Shown here: one piece after another, positions 43,086 to 53,161 of the stretch
Layout: each line of letters begins with the position of its first letter
Position numbering within the stretch: position 1 is the first letter of the stretch
Source of the DNA: Bacteroidia bacterium
GTDB lineage: Bacteria; Bacteroidota; Bacteroidia; Bacteroidales; UBA7960
NCBI GenBank assembly: GCA_007695305.1
Contig: REEA01000090.1
Coordinates: 1-58,390, forward strand
Direction: 5' to 3'
DNA length: 58,390 bases
Notes under the pieces: model-generated
What the model was told of the DNA's origin: nothing
Database searches by the model: none
The model's input: the letters and a program-made list of their open reading frames with translations, nothing else
Made by a program: the position numbers and the translations under genes

Positions 43086-44747
43086 TTAATGATTGATTGT
43101 GTAAAGAAATCTTTTGATACTTTTCTTGGGTGTTTTGGCAAATTCTTCGGGAACAATTTTTATGGAAGAAATACTCATATAGTCTGGAAATAAATTGTTT
43201 ATATCTGTTTTGTAAGTATCCAGCAGTTTTTTTAGTGCTTTTTCATCCAGTCCTTTCTGGTCAGTTTCTTCATAATCGGGATAAATCAAAGCTACCAGTT
43301 TTCCATTTTTCTCTACAACCAGTGATTCTTGAATAAAAGGCAAATTGTTCAACCGGGCTTCCAGCTCTTCCGGGTAGATATTTTGTCCGGAAGGACCCAA
43401 GATCATACTTTTGCTGCGTCCTTTAATATAAAGGTATCCATCCTCATCAAACAGGCCCAGATCTCCTGTATGAAACCAGCCATCCTGATCTATGACTTTT
43501 TCTGTGGCCTCTTTGTTTTTATAGTAACCCATCATCAGATTCTCACCACGCACAAGGATTTCTCCAACCATATTGTGAGCGTCTTCGCTGCTGATTTTTG
43601 CTTCGAGTGTATCAACAATTTTTCCTGATGCGCCAAGCCTTGTTTGATTCCGGTTAGCATAGCTGATCAGTGGTCCGCATTCCGTCATGCCGTAACCGAT
43701 GGAGTAAGGAAATCTGATTTTCTTGAGAAAATGCTCTACCTCGGCATTAAGAGGGGCACCACCGATCACCACTTCATGGAAATTACCACCAAAATTATCA
43801 GCCAGTTTTTGCTTGATTCTTTTATGGATGATTGTTTTGAGAAGCGGTGTATGCAATAAACGTTTCATTACCGGCTTATTGATGACCGGCATGATCTGTT
43901 TTTTGTAGATTTTTTCGATGATGAGGGGTACTGCAAGCACAAGCCGGGGTTTGATTTCACGGAAGGCTTTGACAATAATCTCCGGTGAAGGTGTTTTTGT
44001 CAGGAAAGTAATGTGACAACCCAAAGTAAAAGGCCAAAGGAATTCGAATGTACATCCGTAGGCATGGGCCAGCGGTAAAAACGATACAATGGCATCGCCG
44101 GAATCCAGTGGCATGTTTTTGTTGGCATACACAATGTTAGCAACCAGCGAATTATGGGGTAGCATAACCCCTTTGGTAAAACCTGTTGTACCTGAAGTAT
44201 AGCTGATCACAGCGAGATGATCATTGTGAACCGGCTTGAGGAAAAAATTGTCGGACTGGGTGCCAAATGGATATTTTTCCTGGTAAAGGTCTTCCACAGC
44301 TTCCGCTTTGTCTGACAAAGAACCTGCAACTCCATCAGCAAGAATGGAAAAATCTTTCAATGAGATACTCCCTTTTAGTTTTTCCATCTTTTCCGGGTCA
44401 AGGTTTTCAAACAAAGCGTCGGCTGCAAGCAACAACCCGGAATCAGAATGATTTACAATGTGGTGTACATCTCCCGGTTTGAAATCGGGCAGGATGGTTA
44501 CAACCACCGCACCATAGGTAATTACAGCAAGATACGAGATGGCCCAGTGCGCTGAATTTTTGCCCAGTAAGGCAATCTTATCGCCCGGCTGAATACCATA
44601 CATCTCAAAGCGGGTATGTAAATGAATAATGTATCCTGCTACATCGCCATAGGTGTAGGTTTTTCCTTGATAATCAGCCAATGCCTTGTTTTTCCAATTG
44701 TTTCTGATGGCTTTCAGAATAAAGTTTGAAAGATTCTCCTGCAGCAT
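43086..44747 (-). CDS. AMP-dependent acyl-CoA synthetase (long-chain type)
   Basis: A 553-residue adenylate-forming enzyme that activates a fatty acid with ATP and CoA. The motifs are ISYTSGTTGFTKGVMLPH, GYGMTECGPLISY, the ATP-binding WFHTGDLGLFDEDGYLYIKGR, and a C-terminal Lys in KTPKKSIKRF. Overall likeness is to the FadD/long-chain class, though at 553 residues it is shorter than the eukaryote-like forms. It is divergent from uvrA, with about 230 bases between. Confidence 0.92.
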   Translation of the reverse strand: MLQENLSNFILKAIRNNWKNKALADYQGKTYTYGDVAGYIIHLHTRFEMYGIQPGDKIALLGKNSAHWAISYLAVITYGAVVVTILPDFKPGDVHHIVNHSDSGLLLAADALFENLDPEKMEKLKGSISLKDFSILADGVAGSLSDKAEAVEDLYQEKYPFGTQSDNFFLKPVHNDHLAVISYTSGTTGFTKGVMLPHNSLVANIVYANKNMPLDSGDAIVSFLPLAHAYGCTFEFLWPFTLGCHITFLTKTPSPEIIVKAFREIKPRLVLAVPLIIEKIYKKQIMPVINKPVMKRLLHTPLLKTIIHKRIKQKLADNFGGNFHEVVIGGAPLNAEVEHFLKKIRFPYSIGYGMTECGPLISYANRNQTRLGASGKIVDTLEAKISSEDAHNMVGEILVRGENLMMGYYKNKEATEKVIDQDGWFHTGDLGLFDEDGYLYIKGRSKSMILGPSGQNIYPEELEARLNNLPFIQESLVVEKNGKLVALIYPDYEETDQKGLDEKALKKLLDTYKTDINNLFPDYMSISSIKIVPEEFAKTPKKSIKRFLYTINH

Positions 44748-44941
44748 AACCGGTTTCCTTATGATTAGTTATTGAAGCTTATCTCATGAGAGCGTACAAT
44801 ATACAAAATAAATATGCTTGCCTTACATTTATTTGTCTTGGGGCTTGACCTGTTTTAATCTTTTTTGTGTGAGGCAGCCTAGGGGTTGTTTTTTTACGCG
44901 AGTGATTGCAGGAAATGGAAATACATGCGCTGAATAAATCT

Positions 44942-44949
44942 TAACTTTG
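44942..44949 (+). promoter_or_regulatory. candidate -7 box of uvrA
   Basis: TAACTTTG fits TAnnTTTG. It would start transcription near 44956, which favours ATG 44976 over the upstream TTG 44958. No good -33 box is seen. Confidence 0.4.
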
Positions 44950-44975
44950 CCTGCAAATTGGGCACATTGGAAAAT

Positions 44976-47798
44976 ATGGTTCTAAATATTGATCAGCTTG
45001 ATCCCGGGCAATATATTTTGATAAAAGGTGCCAGGGTGCACAACCTCAAAGGGGTTGATGTTGCCATACGGCGTAATTCGCTGGTGGTGCTAACCGGTTT
45101 GTCCGGTTCGGGAAAGTCCTCACTTGCCTTTGACACACTTTACTCGGAAGGGCAAAGGCGCTATGTGGAAAGTTTGAGTGCCTATGCCCGTCAGTTTCTG
45201 GGCCGGATGAACAAACCGGAAGCTGACTACATTCGTGGTATTTCTCCTGCCATTGCCATTGAACAGCGGGTGAATACGCGCAACCCGCGCTCCACCGTTG
45301 GCACCTCCACAGAGGTTTATGAATACCTGAAGCTGCTGTTTGCCCGCATCGGAAAAACACTTTCCCCCGTTTCCGGGGAGCTTGTCAAAAGAGACCAGGT
45401 GACAGATGTGGTGGATCACTGTTTGTCCTTACCCGCCGAAACCATGGTAATGATTCTGGCTGAACCTCCCCAAAAGGCTGACAGATCTTTGAAACAGCAG
45501 CTCACGATCTTACTGCAGCAGGGTTTTACCCGTTTAATGATCGATGGAGATATAAAACGGATAGAAGAACTGGTGAAGGTAAAGGATTTGCCGGAGAAAA
45601 TTGGTGAGATGGCAGTGGTGATCGACCGCATAGTCATCGACCCCAATGATCATGATTTACGGGCACGCATAGCCGATTCGGTTCAAACGGCATTTTATGA
45701 AGGTAACGGAGAGTGTATCCTGGAGATCGGTAAAAATGATCAGCTCAACAGATTAGCCTTTTCCAATCGTTTTGAGCGCGACGGTATTACATTTGAGGAA
45801 CCATCGGTTAACCTGTTTACTTTCAACAACCCCTATGGTGCATGCCGGTCATGTGAGGGGTTTGGCAGTGTCATAGGGATTGATCCTGATCTGGTGGTGC
45901 CCAATAAACGGCTATCCATTTATGAGGATGCTGTTGCTTGCTGGCGGGGCGAAAAAATGCAATGGTGGAAAGACCAGCTGGTAGCCAATGCATACCATTT
46001 TGACTTTCCCATACACAGACCCTTTAAAGACCTTTCCGAAAAAGAAAAAGAATTGCTTTGGACAGGTAACCGCTATTTTAAGGGGTTGAACGATTTTTTC
46101 AGGATGGTGGAGGAGAACACCTACAAAATCCAATACAGGGTTATGTTGTCGAGATATCGCGGGAAAAGGATATGTGATGATTGCAGGGGAACACGCTTAC
46201 GGAAAGATGCCAATTATGTGATAGTTGCCGGCAAGTCCATCACCGATCTGGTATTGATGCCCTTGGATAAGCTGTATGAATTCTTTCTGGGTATTGACCT
46301 CACAAAGGAAGAACAATCGGTTGCCCGGCGCTTGCTGATTGAGATCAACAACCGCCTGGAATATCTCAACGACGTCGGTTTGGGTTATCTGACCCTGAAC
46401 CGCTTATCCAATACTCTATCGGGCGGTGAGTCGCAGCGTATAAATCTTGCCACCTCCCTGGGCAGCAGCCTGGTTGGCTCCATGTATATTCTGGATGAGC
46501 CCAGTATCGGATTGCATCAGCGCGATACAGATCGTCTGACAAGAGTGCTTAAGAAACTCCGCGATCTGGGCAATACGGTGATTGTTGTAGAACATGATGA
46601 AGACATGATACGCGCTGCCGACCAGGTTATTGACCTTGGCCCGCTGGCAGGCACCCATGGGGGTGAGGTGGTCTTCCAGGGATCACTGGAGGGACTGCTG
46701 CATGAAAAGAAAAGCCTCACAGCTGCTTATCTCAATCATCAAAAAAGCATTCCTTTACCTTCGCGCCGGCGCAAATGGAAGGAATTTATCCGGCTTAGTG
46801 GTGTCAGACACCATAACCTGAAAGGATTTGACATAAACATTCCGCTGCATGTGTTTACAGTTATTTCCGGTGTAAGTGGTTCGGGCAAGAGCACGCTTGT
46901 CAGAAACATCCTCTATCCCGCCCTGAAAAAGGTCTATGGAGGTTATGGCGAACGCACCGGCGAATTTGACGAGATGGAGGGTGATATGGATAGTCTGCGC
47001 GATGTGGAGTACATCGATCAGAATCCCATCGGGAAATCATCCCGGTCAAACCCTGTTACCTATCTGAAAGCCTACGATGAGGTGCGCCAGCTCTATGCCT
47101 TCCAGCCACTTGCCAAAGCGCGCGGGTATAAGCCGGGGTTTTTCTCTTTTAATGTGGAAGGGGGACGTTGCCCGGAATGTGAAGGTGAAGGTATCGTGAA
47201 AATTGAGATGCAGTTTATGGCAGACATTGTGCTTCAGTGTGAAAGCTGCAAAGGCTCAAGATACAAGGAGGAAATCCTGGATATCCGTTTCGCGGGAAAA
47301 ACCATCGCGGATATCCTTGAAATGACCGTTGATGATGCCATCGCATTTTTTTCAGATGCGAAAGAATGCGGAGCTATCTGCCGCCGCATTGCCGTCAGAT
47401 TGCAACCCCTTAAGGACGTGGGCCTCGGATACATCGGACTTGGACAACCCTCCAGTACCCTCAGTGGCGGAGAGGCACAACGTGTAAAGCTCGCTTCCTT
47501 CCTGACCAGGGGAATAACATCCGAAAAAACAATGTTTATCTTTGATGAACCCACCACAGGATTACATTTTCATGATATAGACAAGCTGTTGATATCATTC
47601 AATGCGCTTATCGAAAATGGCCATACCATTCTGGTGATCGAGCACAACCCGGAGGTGATCAAGTGCGCCGATTGGGTCATTGATTTAGGTCCCGAAGGAG
47701 GAGAAGCCGGCGGTAGCCTCGTGTATGAAGGCACACCCGAAGGGTTGGTCAAGTGCCGCGAATCCCACACGGGAAAGTTCCTGGCCGATAAGCTGTAA
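44976..47798 (+). CDS. uvrA: excinuclease ABC subunit UvrA
   Basis: A 940-residue damage-sensing ATPase of nucleotide excision repair. It has two ABC modules: Walker A GLSGSGKSSLAFDTLYSEGQ and GVSGSGKSTLVRN, and signatures LSGGESQRINLA and LSGGEAQRVKLA. There are zinc-binding pairs CRSC and CDDC in the first half and CPEC and CESC in the second. The start is taken at ATG 44976; a TTG at 44958 would add six residues. Length equals E. coli UvrA. UvrB and UvrC are not in the window. Confidence 0.96.
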   Translation: MVLNIDQLDPGQYILIKGARVHNLKGVDVAIRRNSLVVLTGLSGSGKSSLAFDTLYSEGQRRYVESLSAYARQFLGRMNKPEADYIRGISPAIAIEQRVNTRNPRSTVGTSTEVYEYLKLLFARIGKTLSPVSGELVKRDQVTDVVDHCLSLPAETMVMILAEPPQKADRSLKQQLTILLQQGFTRLMIDGDIKRIEELVKVKDLPEKIGEMAVVIDRIVIDPNDHDLRARIADSVQTAFYEGNGECILEIGKNDQLNRLAFSNRFERDGITFEEPSVNLFTFNNPYGACRSCEGFGSVIGIDPDLVVPNKRLSIYEDAVACWRGEKMQWWKDQLVANAYHFDFPIHRPFKDLSEKEKELLWTGNRYFKGLNDFFRMVEENTYKIQYRVMLSRYRGKRICDDCRGTRLRKDANYVIVAGKSITDLVLMPLDKLYEFFLGIDLTKEEQSVARRLLIEINNRLEYLNDVGLGYLTLNRLSNTLSGGESQRINLATSLGSSLVGSMYILDEPSIGLHQRDTDRLTRVLKKLRDLGNTVIVVEHDEDMIRAADQVIDLGPLAGTHGGEVVFQGSLEGLLHEKKSLTAAYLNHQKSIPLPSRRRKWKEFIRLSGVRHHNLKGFDINIPLHVFTVISGVSGSGKSTLVRNILYPALKKVYGGYGERTGEFDEMEGDMDSLRDVEYIDQNPIGKSSRSNPVTYLKAYDEVRQLYAFQPLAKARGYKPGFFSFNVEGGRCPECEGEGIVKIEMQFMADIVLQCESCKGSRYKEEILDIRFAGKTIADILEMTVDDAIAFFSDAKECGAICRRIAVRLQPLKDVGLGYIGLGQPSSTLSGGEAQRVKLASFLTRGITSEKTMFIFDEPTTGLHFHDIDKLLISFNALIENGHTILVIEHNPEVIKCADWVIDLGPEGGEAGGSLVYEGTPEGLVKCRESHTGKFLADKL

Positions 47799-47860
47799 GA
47801 TTATCACTACCAAGCCTGTTTCCTCCGTAAGCGGACTCCCGTATTATTTTTTTCAACCTG

Positions 47861-49060
47861 CTACAGTGTTCTTCCGGGGTAGGCCAATAACGCCTCTTCG
47901 ATGCATTTCATCGCTTTTTTGAGGTTTTCCACATTGAGCACGTAAGAAATCCTTACTTCCTTTTTGCCGGCACCGGGTGTTGCATAAAAGCCTGTTGCGG
48001 GGGCCAGCATCACCGTCTGGTTTTTGTAGCTGAATTCTTCCAGCAGCCACTGGCAGAATATGTCGCTGTCGTCGATGGGCAGGCTTGGTGTTACATAAAA
48101 GGCACCTTTGGGCGTTGGACAAATCACACCTTCCATCTTATTCATGGCCTCAACCACCGTATTTCGTCTTTGCAGGTATTCGCCGATCACTTCTTCAAAA
48201 TAGCTTTCGGGGGTGTCCATGGCGGCTTCGGTGGCAATTTGTCCTAAGGAGGGAGGACTCAGGCGTGCCTGTGCAAACTTCAGTGCTGTTTGCATCACTT
48301 CCTTATTACGCGACACCATGGCTCCGATACGAATGCCACAGGCACTGAACCGTTTACTTACGGAATCGAAGAGCACCACGTTCTGTTCAATGCCTTCCAG
48401 GTTCATCACCGAATGATGGGTCGTACCATCATAGCAAAACTCACGATAAACCTCATCGGCAAAAAGGAACAGGTCGTATTTCTTTACAATCTGACGCAGC
48501 ACTTCCAGTTCTTCTTTTGAATACAGGTAGCCCGTGGGATTGTTAGGATTGCAGATCATGATGGCCTTTGTCTTTTCCGTGATGGCCTTCTCAAATTCTT
48601 CGATGGGAGGGAGGGCGAAGCCGGTTTCAATACTGGATGGAATCGGTTTTACGCTGACGCCTGCACTGATGGCAAAACCATTGTAGTTTGCATAAAATGG
48701 TTCCGGGGTGATCATCTCATCACCCGGGTTCAGGCAGGTCTGCACCGCGAAGAGAATAGCCTCCGATGCCCCGGCACCGATGATGATCTCTTCCGGGCTT
48801 ACATGGATCCCATGACGGGCATAATAGTCACACATTTTCTGGCGGCACGACAGGATACCGGCAGAGTGACTGTATTCAATCACCTTGATATCCAGGTTGT
48901 GCATGGCATCGATCATCGACTGCGGAGTGGGAATATCGGGTTGCCCGATATTCAAGTGATATACCGTGGTACCTCTCTTTTTGGCCTGCTCGGCATAGGG
49001 TACCAGTTTACGAATGGGGGACTCGGGCATCATACGGCCCTTTTCTGATATTTTTGGCAT
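47861..49060 (-). CDS. PLP-dependent aminotransferase (class I/II)
   Basis: A 399-residue fold-type I aminotransferase. It has NIGQPDIPTP at the N-terminus, the PLP phosphate-side GAGASEAI, NPNNPTGYLYS, the cofactor aspartate in FADEVYREF, the Schiff-base lysine Lys236 in SVSKRFSACGIRIGAM, and a carboxylate-binding arginine near RISYVL. The likeness is to aspartate/aromatic or alanine aminotransferases of the AAT subfamily; the substrate cannot be settled by eye. It converges on uvrA. Confidence 0.93.
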   Translation of the reverse strand: MPKISEKGRMMPESPIRKLVPYAEQAKKRGTTVYHLNIGQPDIPTPQSMIDAMHNLDIKVIEYSHSAGILSCRQKMCDYYARHGIHVSPEEIIIGAGASEAILFAVQTCLNPGDEMITPEPFYANYNGFAISAGVSVKPIPSSIETGFALPPIEEFEKAITEKTKAIMICNPNNPTGYLYSKEELEVLRQIVKKYDLFLFADEVYREFCYDGTTHHSVMNLEGIEQNVVLFDSVSKRFSACGIRIGAMVSRNKEVMQTALKFAQARLSPPSLGQIATEAAMDTPESYFEEVIGEYLQRRNTVVEAMNKMEGVICPTPKGAFYVTPSLPIDDSDIFCQWLLEEFSYKNQTVMLAPATGFYATPGAGKKEVRISYVLNVENLKKAMKCIEEALLAYPGRTL

Positions 49061-49237
49061 AATATAAAAGGTTTTATAAAGATTGCGAATGTTCCACGTT
49101 GCGGTCCGGCAAAGTTGTCAATAATTTTTGTATTTCCTTTGGGAAAAATACAGCCATTCTTTCATTTTTATGGTTTTTCTCCTTATTGCAAAGCATGCCC
49201 GGCGGTTTGACCGCGTTTTCTAAGGGTTTTTGAAAAG

Positions 49238-49657
49238 TCAATCATCACTTTTAGCGGCCGGAATCACTTCACCTTTCACGGTAATTACCACTGTTTTTTG
49301 GTATGCATTGGTATGGATGACCACTTTTCGTTCAAATGGTCCCAGCCTTGATGTGTCGTAACGAAAGCGCAAGATCACCTCTTCGCCGGGAGCTACCGGT
49401 TCCGGTGGCCAGGAGGGAATCATCAGCCCGCAGGCACTCCGCACACTGCCAATGAGAAATTCGCGGGCTCCGTCATTACGAAGCCTGATTTCACCGTTCC
49501 CCCTTGCTCCCTGCTCCATGATACCCATATCTTTCACAGCCTGGTCAATCACAATGTAAGGTTGAGAATATCTCCAAAAGGATTGATCTTCTCGCTGCTT
49601 CTCAGCTGAGAAAAGCGATAACCCTGATATCAAAATGAAAATAAGAATAGTGTTCAT
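49238..49657 (-). CDS. DUF1573 domain protein, exported
   Basis: A 139-residue protein with a signal peptide (MNTILIFILISGLSLFSA) and one DUF1573 sandwich: IRLRNDGAREFLIGSVRSACG, then a Trp-Pro-Pro segment and GEEVILRFRYDTSRLGPFERKVVIHTNA. The family usually shows CGCT after the first strand; here it reads ACGLM, one cysteine fewer. Its role is unknown. It is followed by a gap whose sequence contains short ATCGAAA repeats. Confidence 0.87.
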   Translation of the reverse strand: MNTILIFILISGLSLFSAEKQREDQSFWRYSQPYIVIDQAVKDMGIMEQGARGNGEIRLRNDGAREFLIGSVRSACGLMIPSWPPEPVAPGEEVILRFRYDTSRLGPFERKVVIHTNAYQKTVVITVKGEVIPAAKSDD

Positions 49658-49661
49658 ATGC

Positions 49662-49763
49662 TTCGCGTCATTTAGCGCTTTGCGCTCTCATTATTTTCGA
49701 AAACCGGTCGCTTTTATGTGTAATCGAAAATCGAAAATTGATCATCGATAATCTTTTGCTTCC
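49662..49763. repeat. intergenic short direct repeats
   Basis: ATCGAAAATCGAAAATTGATCATCGATAAT-type sequence (49722-49752): two ATCGAAA units followed by related ATCAT/ATCGATAA. Nothing coding is seen. I note the stretch as a simple repeat only. Confidence 0.4.
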
Positions 49764-51254
49764 TCACCGCATCATCCGCTCGATCTCTTCCACCGTTTTT
49801 GGGGCATGTTCCGACAGGTTGATGTTTCCGTCTTCCGTAATCAGGATGTCATCTTCAATGCGTACGCCAATGCCTTCGTATTTTTCGTAGATCGGGCGAA
49901 CTTGTTCAACGAAAGCGTCCAGTTCTTCGGGCGAGGCCAGGTCTCCAAACATTTCATGGATACCATCCAGCAGACCGACCATGAAATACAGACCGGGTTC
50001 ATTGGTCATCACCATGCCGGGTTTGATTTCCCTGCCCCGGATTTCGGGTGTCAATATGTGTTCGTTGCGATTTTGTGTGTCATATCCGTAGTCACCCACA
50101 TCATGCACTTGCAGGCCAATATAATGGTTGATGCGGTGCTGGATAAAGAACCGTTTCTGCCACCAGGATGTGGTATCGGGTATGAGTCCCAGGTCATACA
50201 AGCCATTCACCAGTACCTCCATGGCAAGGTGGTGGCTGTCAAGCATTTTGAATCCGGGTTTCATTTTGGTGAGGGCTTTGTCACCGGCTTCCAGCACCAG
50301 TTCATATATTGTTTTTTGTTCTTCACTAAACCGGCCGTTAACAGGGATGGTGCGTGTTACATCGGCTGTATATCCACCCAGGCTGGATGCACCGATATCG
50401 ATCAATAACAGGTCACCGTCCTGCATCCGGCGGTCGTTGCGGGTGTGATGCAGCAGGCAGCTGTTAGGCCCCGATCCGATGATGGAAGGAAAGCCGATGC
50501 CCAGGCCATTTCTTCGGAAAACATATTCAACTTTGGCCTGTACTTCATATTCCTTTAGCCCTTCCCTCACGGTTTCCATGGCAAACTTGTGGGCTTTAAC
50601 GGTAACGTCAGCTGCCTGTTTGAGCTGGGCAATTTCCCAATCATCCTTGAACACCCGGTGCTCGTGCAGAATGGGTGCTATTTCCCTGATTTCTGCACTA
50701 CCGCCGGCTTTGTCCATCGACTGCCTGACCAGGTTCCTGATATTGTTATCCTGATCATGGAGGTAAATACTGTTTTTGCCTTCCAACAGACCCGGGAGCA
50801 TTTCCTCAAAGCTTTCAAGGGCGTGTGCTTTATCTGCACCAAATGTTTCCACTGCACCTTCCAGTCCATATACCTCACCTGTCCACATTACAGTATATAT
50901 CTCCCGGGGGGTGACAAACAAGTGGTAGGAGATTTCCTGCCCGGGAGTGATCACCGCGATACCCTGCCGTTCAGGGAAGCCTGTGATGTAGCGGAAATCC
51001 TGCCGCGCGGCCGATGAAACAATGATCAGGTCCGCGTCCTCCACAGATGCCAGAATATTATTTCTGCGCGCTTCAAAAACATCAGGATCAAAATCTGAGA
51101 CTACATGCTCATGGAGAAAACGTTGGGGAAGTTCGCCGAGGTCATAGCCTGTTTTTCGCATATTCATCAGTATTATGATGGCGGCAATTACAATGACCAA
51201 AACAAGGGTTCTTGAAATTACCACGTATTTCTTTAATTTATTGATTTTTGCCAT
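49764..51254 (-). CDS. membrane-anchored aminopeptidase P (M24 metallopeptidase)
   Basis: A 496-residue Xaa-Pro aminopeptidase-like enzyme. An N-terminal helix (~11-29) should anchor it in the inner membrane, an unusual trait since typical PepP proteins are cytosolic. The creatinase-like N-domain (~50-190) is followed by the pita-bread catalytic domain with its metal ligands: Asp in LLIDIGA, Asp in GYTADVTRT, His in HYIGLQVHDVG, Glu in NEPGLY and Glu in GVRIEDDILIT. It is expected to act on N-terminal X-Pro peptides, probably in the periplasm. Confidence 0.92.
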   Translation of the reverse strand: MAKINKLKKYVVISRTLVLVIVIAAIIILMNMRKTGYDLGELPQRFLHEHVVSDFDPDVFEARRNNILASVEDADLIIVSSAARQDFRYITGFPERQGIAVITPGQEISYHLFVTPREIYTVMWTGEVYGLEGAVETFGADKAHALESFEEMLPGLLEGKNSIYLHDQDNNIRNLVRQSMDKAGGSAEIREIAPILHEHRVFKDDWEIAQLKQAADVTVKAHKFAMETVREGLKEYEVQAKVEYVFRRNGLGIGFPSIIGSGPNSCLLHHTRNDRRMQDGDLLLIDIGASSLGGYTADVTRTIPVNGRFSEEQKTIYELVLEAGDKALTKMKPGFKMLDSHHLAMEVLVNGLYDLGLIPDTTSWWQKRFFIQHRINHYIGLQVHDVGDYGYDTQNRNEHILTPEIRGREIKPGMVMTNEPGLYFMVGLLDGIHEMFGDLASPEELDAFVEQVRPIYEKYEGIGVRIEDDILITEDGNINLSEHAPKTVEEIERMMR

Positions 51255-51358
51255 GGGGGTAAAGATTGGGTTGTTTTTATTGATGTGGCTAAATTACAAA
51301 AGATTGGCAAATTTGAGACGGATGCAGGCAAATGATCATTTTTATTATTTTTGCCCTC

Positions 51359-51853
51359 ATGAGAGGAGATCCCCGATTATATCAATTGTTGGATGACCTG
51401 CATATTGATTATGCTTATTATCCGCATCCTGCGGCGCCCACGGTGGAGGAAGCTGCCAAATACTGGAAGGACCTGGACGCCACCCATTGTAAAAACCTTT
51501 TTTTCAGGAATCATAAAGGAAACAAACATTACCTCGTGGTGCTTGAACACCGGCAGGCACTGAATATCCGCGATCTGGAGCAACGACTGAAGCAGGGCAA
51601 GCTGACATTTGCCTCACCCAAAAGGCTGATGAAACACCTGGGACTGACGCCCGGTTCGGTTACTCCCTTTGGTTTGATCAACGACGCGGAAAAACATGTC
51701 CATCTCTTTTTGGATGACCGATTGAAAGAGTCGGAATCCATCAGCTTTCACCCATGTATCAACACGGCTTCACTGGTGATCAAATATGCTGACTTCATCA
51801 GGTTTCTCGACCATTGCGGTAACAGCCGTGAATACATCCGGATGTATGATTAA
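51359..51853 (+). CDS. ProX/YbaK-type aminoacyl-tRNA editing domain protein
   Basis: A 164-residue free-standing editing-domain protein. The start at 51359 is preferred to a longer frame beginning at 51332 inside AT-rich DNA. Motifs of the prolyl-tRNA deacylase family are visible: KNLFFRNHKGNKHYLVVLEHR, a GLTPGSVTPFGL loop and FHPCINTASLVI. The family deacylates mischarged tRNA-Pro (for example Ala- or Cys-tRNA-Pro). It is divergent from the aminopeptidase gene. Confidence 0.88.
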   Translation: MRGDPRLYQLLDDLHIDYAYYPHPAAPTVEEAAKYWKDLDATHCKNLFFRNHKGNKHYLVVLEHRQALNIRDLEQRLKQGKLTFASPKRLMKHLGLTPGSVTPFGLINDAEKHVHLFLDDRLKESESISFHPCINTASLVIKYADFIRFLDHCGNSREYIRMYD

Positions 51854-51874
51854 ACTGTTGCCCGGGTTGGCAGA

Positions 51875-51897
51875 GGGAAGTTTTTTCCCGGATTTTT
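51875..51897. terminator. possible terminator between convergent genes
   Basis: GGGAA (51875-51879) pairs with TTCCC (51885-51889), followed by GATTTTTC. The stem is short, and an alternative CCGGG/CCCGG pairing competes. Confidence 0.35.
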
Positions 51898-51901
51898 CTG
51901 A

Positions 51902-53113
51902 TTATCCGAGGAATGCGATAAGCACACCTGCGGCTACGGCCGAGCCAATCACCCCCGATATGTTGCTGGCCATGCAGTATTGCAGGAGATGATTGCCCGA
52001 ATCGTGTTTCAGGGCAATTTCGTTGGCCACACGAGATGCCATGGGTACGGCACTCAGTCCTGTTGCCCCCACCAGCGGGTTGATTTTCTTTTTGGCAAAG
52101 AGGTTATAGATCTTCACGGCGATGATACCACCTGCCACGGATATGGCAAAGGCCACGAGTCCGCCGAAAATGATACCCAGTGTGCGGAGATCCAGGAATG
52201 TGGCTGTGGTCATGGTGGCTCCTACGGTCAGTCCCAGAAAAATGGTGGCCGTGTTCAGGATGGGGCCTGTTGCGGCTTCGGTGAGTCTGCCGGTGGCTAA
52301 ACCGATTTCCCTGATCAGGTTCCCGAACATCAGCATCCCTATCAGTGGAACAGCCGTTGGCACAAAGAATGCCACGATGATACCCAATACGATGGGGAAG
52401 GCAATTTTTACCGCCGTCATGTTTTTGATTTCACGTTTGGCCGGGAAAAGCTTATCCATGTTTTTCATATTGATGGATAATTCTTTGTTGGAGCACATCA
52501 CCCGTGTGATGGGTGGAATGATCACCGGCACCAGTGCCATGTATGAATAGGCCGCGATGGCTATGGGGCCAAGCATATGGGGGGCAAGCATGATGGATAT
52601 GTAGATTGCGGTGGGGCCATCGCCACCGCCGATGATACCAAGCGCACCGGATTCCTGCGGCGTGAAGCCAACAGCAATGGCCGCAAAAAACACGGTAAAA
52701 ATGCCCAGCTGCGCAGCTGCTCCAAACAGGGAGAGACGAAGGTTCCGCAACATGGGACCAAAATCTGTGAGTGCTCCTACACCCAGAAAAATGATGGGCG
52801 GCAGAAATCCTGTTTTAATCAGCATATAATAGAGGAAATTCATGATGCCATACTCCCCGGCGATCTCGACCAGGTTCATATAGCGCCCATCCTCAAAACG
52901 GACCATCTCCTCCGGTACAATGCCCATTCCCGCGCCTGGCAGGTTGGCCAGGATCACACCAAAACCAATGGGAACAAGCAACAAGGGCTCATACTTTTTC
53001 CTGATCCCCAGGAACAACAGAAAGATGCCAATGGCCAGCATGAGAATGGCACCGGGACCGCTCCACAGGTCGCCAAAAGCGGTAATGTTGTATAGCCTTT
53101 CCAAAGCACTCAT
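51902..53113 (-). CDS. oadB: sodium-pump decarboxylase subunit beta
   Basis: A 403-residue inner-membrane protein of the oxaloacetate/methylmalonyl-CoA decarboxylase Na+ pump, with nine or so hydrophobic helices. The family-defining GIIGGGDGPTAIYISIMLAP and the long PPITRVMCSNKE loop are present. It carries out the carboxyl-biotin decarboxylation coupled to Na+ export. Last gene of the oadG-oadA-oadB unit, 48 bases after oadA. Confidence 0.95.
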   Translation of the reverse strand: MSALERLYNITAFGDLWSGPGAILMLAIGIFLLFLGIRKKYEPLLLVPIGFGVILANLPGAGMGIVPEEMVRFEDGRYMNLVEIAGEYGIMNFLYYMLIKTGFLPPIIFLGVGALTDFGPMLRNLRLSLFGAAAQLGIFTVFFAAIAVGFTPQESGALGIIGGGDGPTAIYISIMLAPHMLGPIAIAAYSYMALVPVIIPPITRVMCSNKELSINMKNMDKLFPAKREIKNMTAVKIAFPIVLGIIVAFFVPTAVPLIGMLMFGNLIREIGLATGRLTEAATGPILNTATIFLGLTVGATMTTATFLDLRTLGIIFGGLVAFAISVAGGIIAVKIYNLFAKKKINPLVGATGLSAVPMASRVANEIALKHDSGNHLLQYCMASNISGVIGSAVAAGVLIAFLG

Positions 53114-53161
53114 CTGATTATCCTTTTAAATGACACCGTGCAGGTCCTTTGCCGACAAATG

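Noticed and set aside
51332-51358. Longer start for the ProX-type gene
   Set aside because: The added residues (IIFIIFALM) come from AT-rich promoter-like DNA and do not fit the family.
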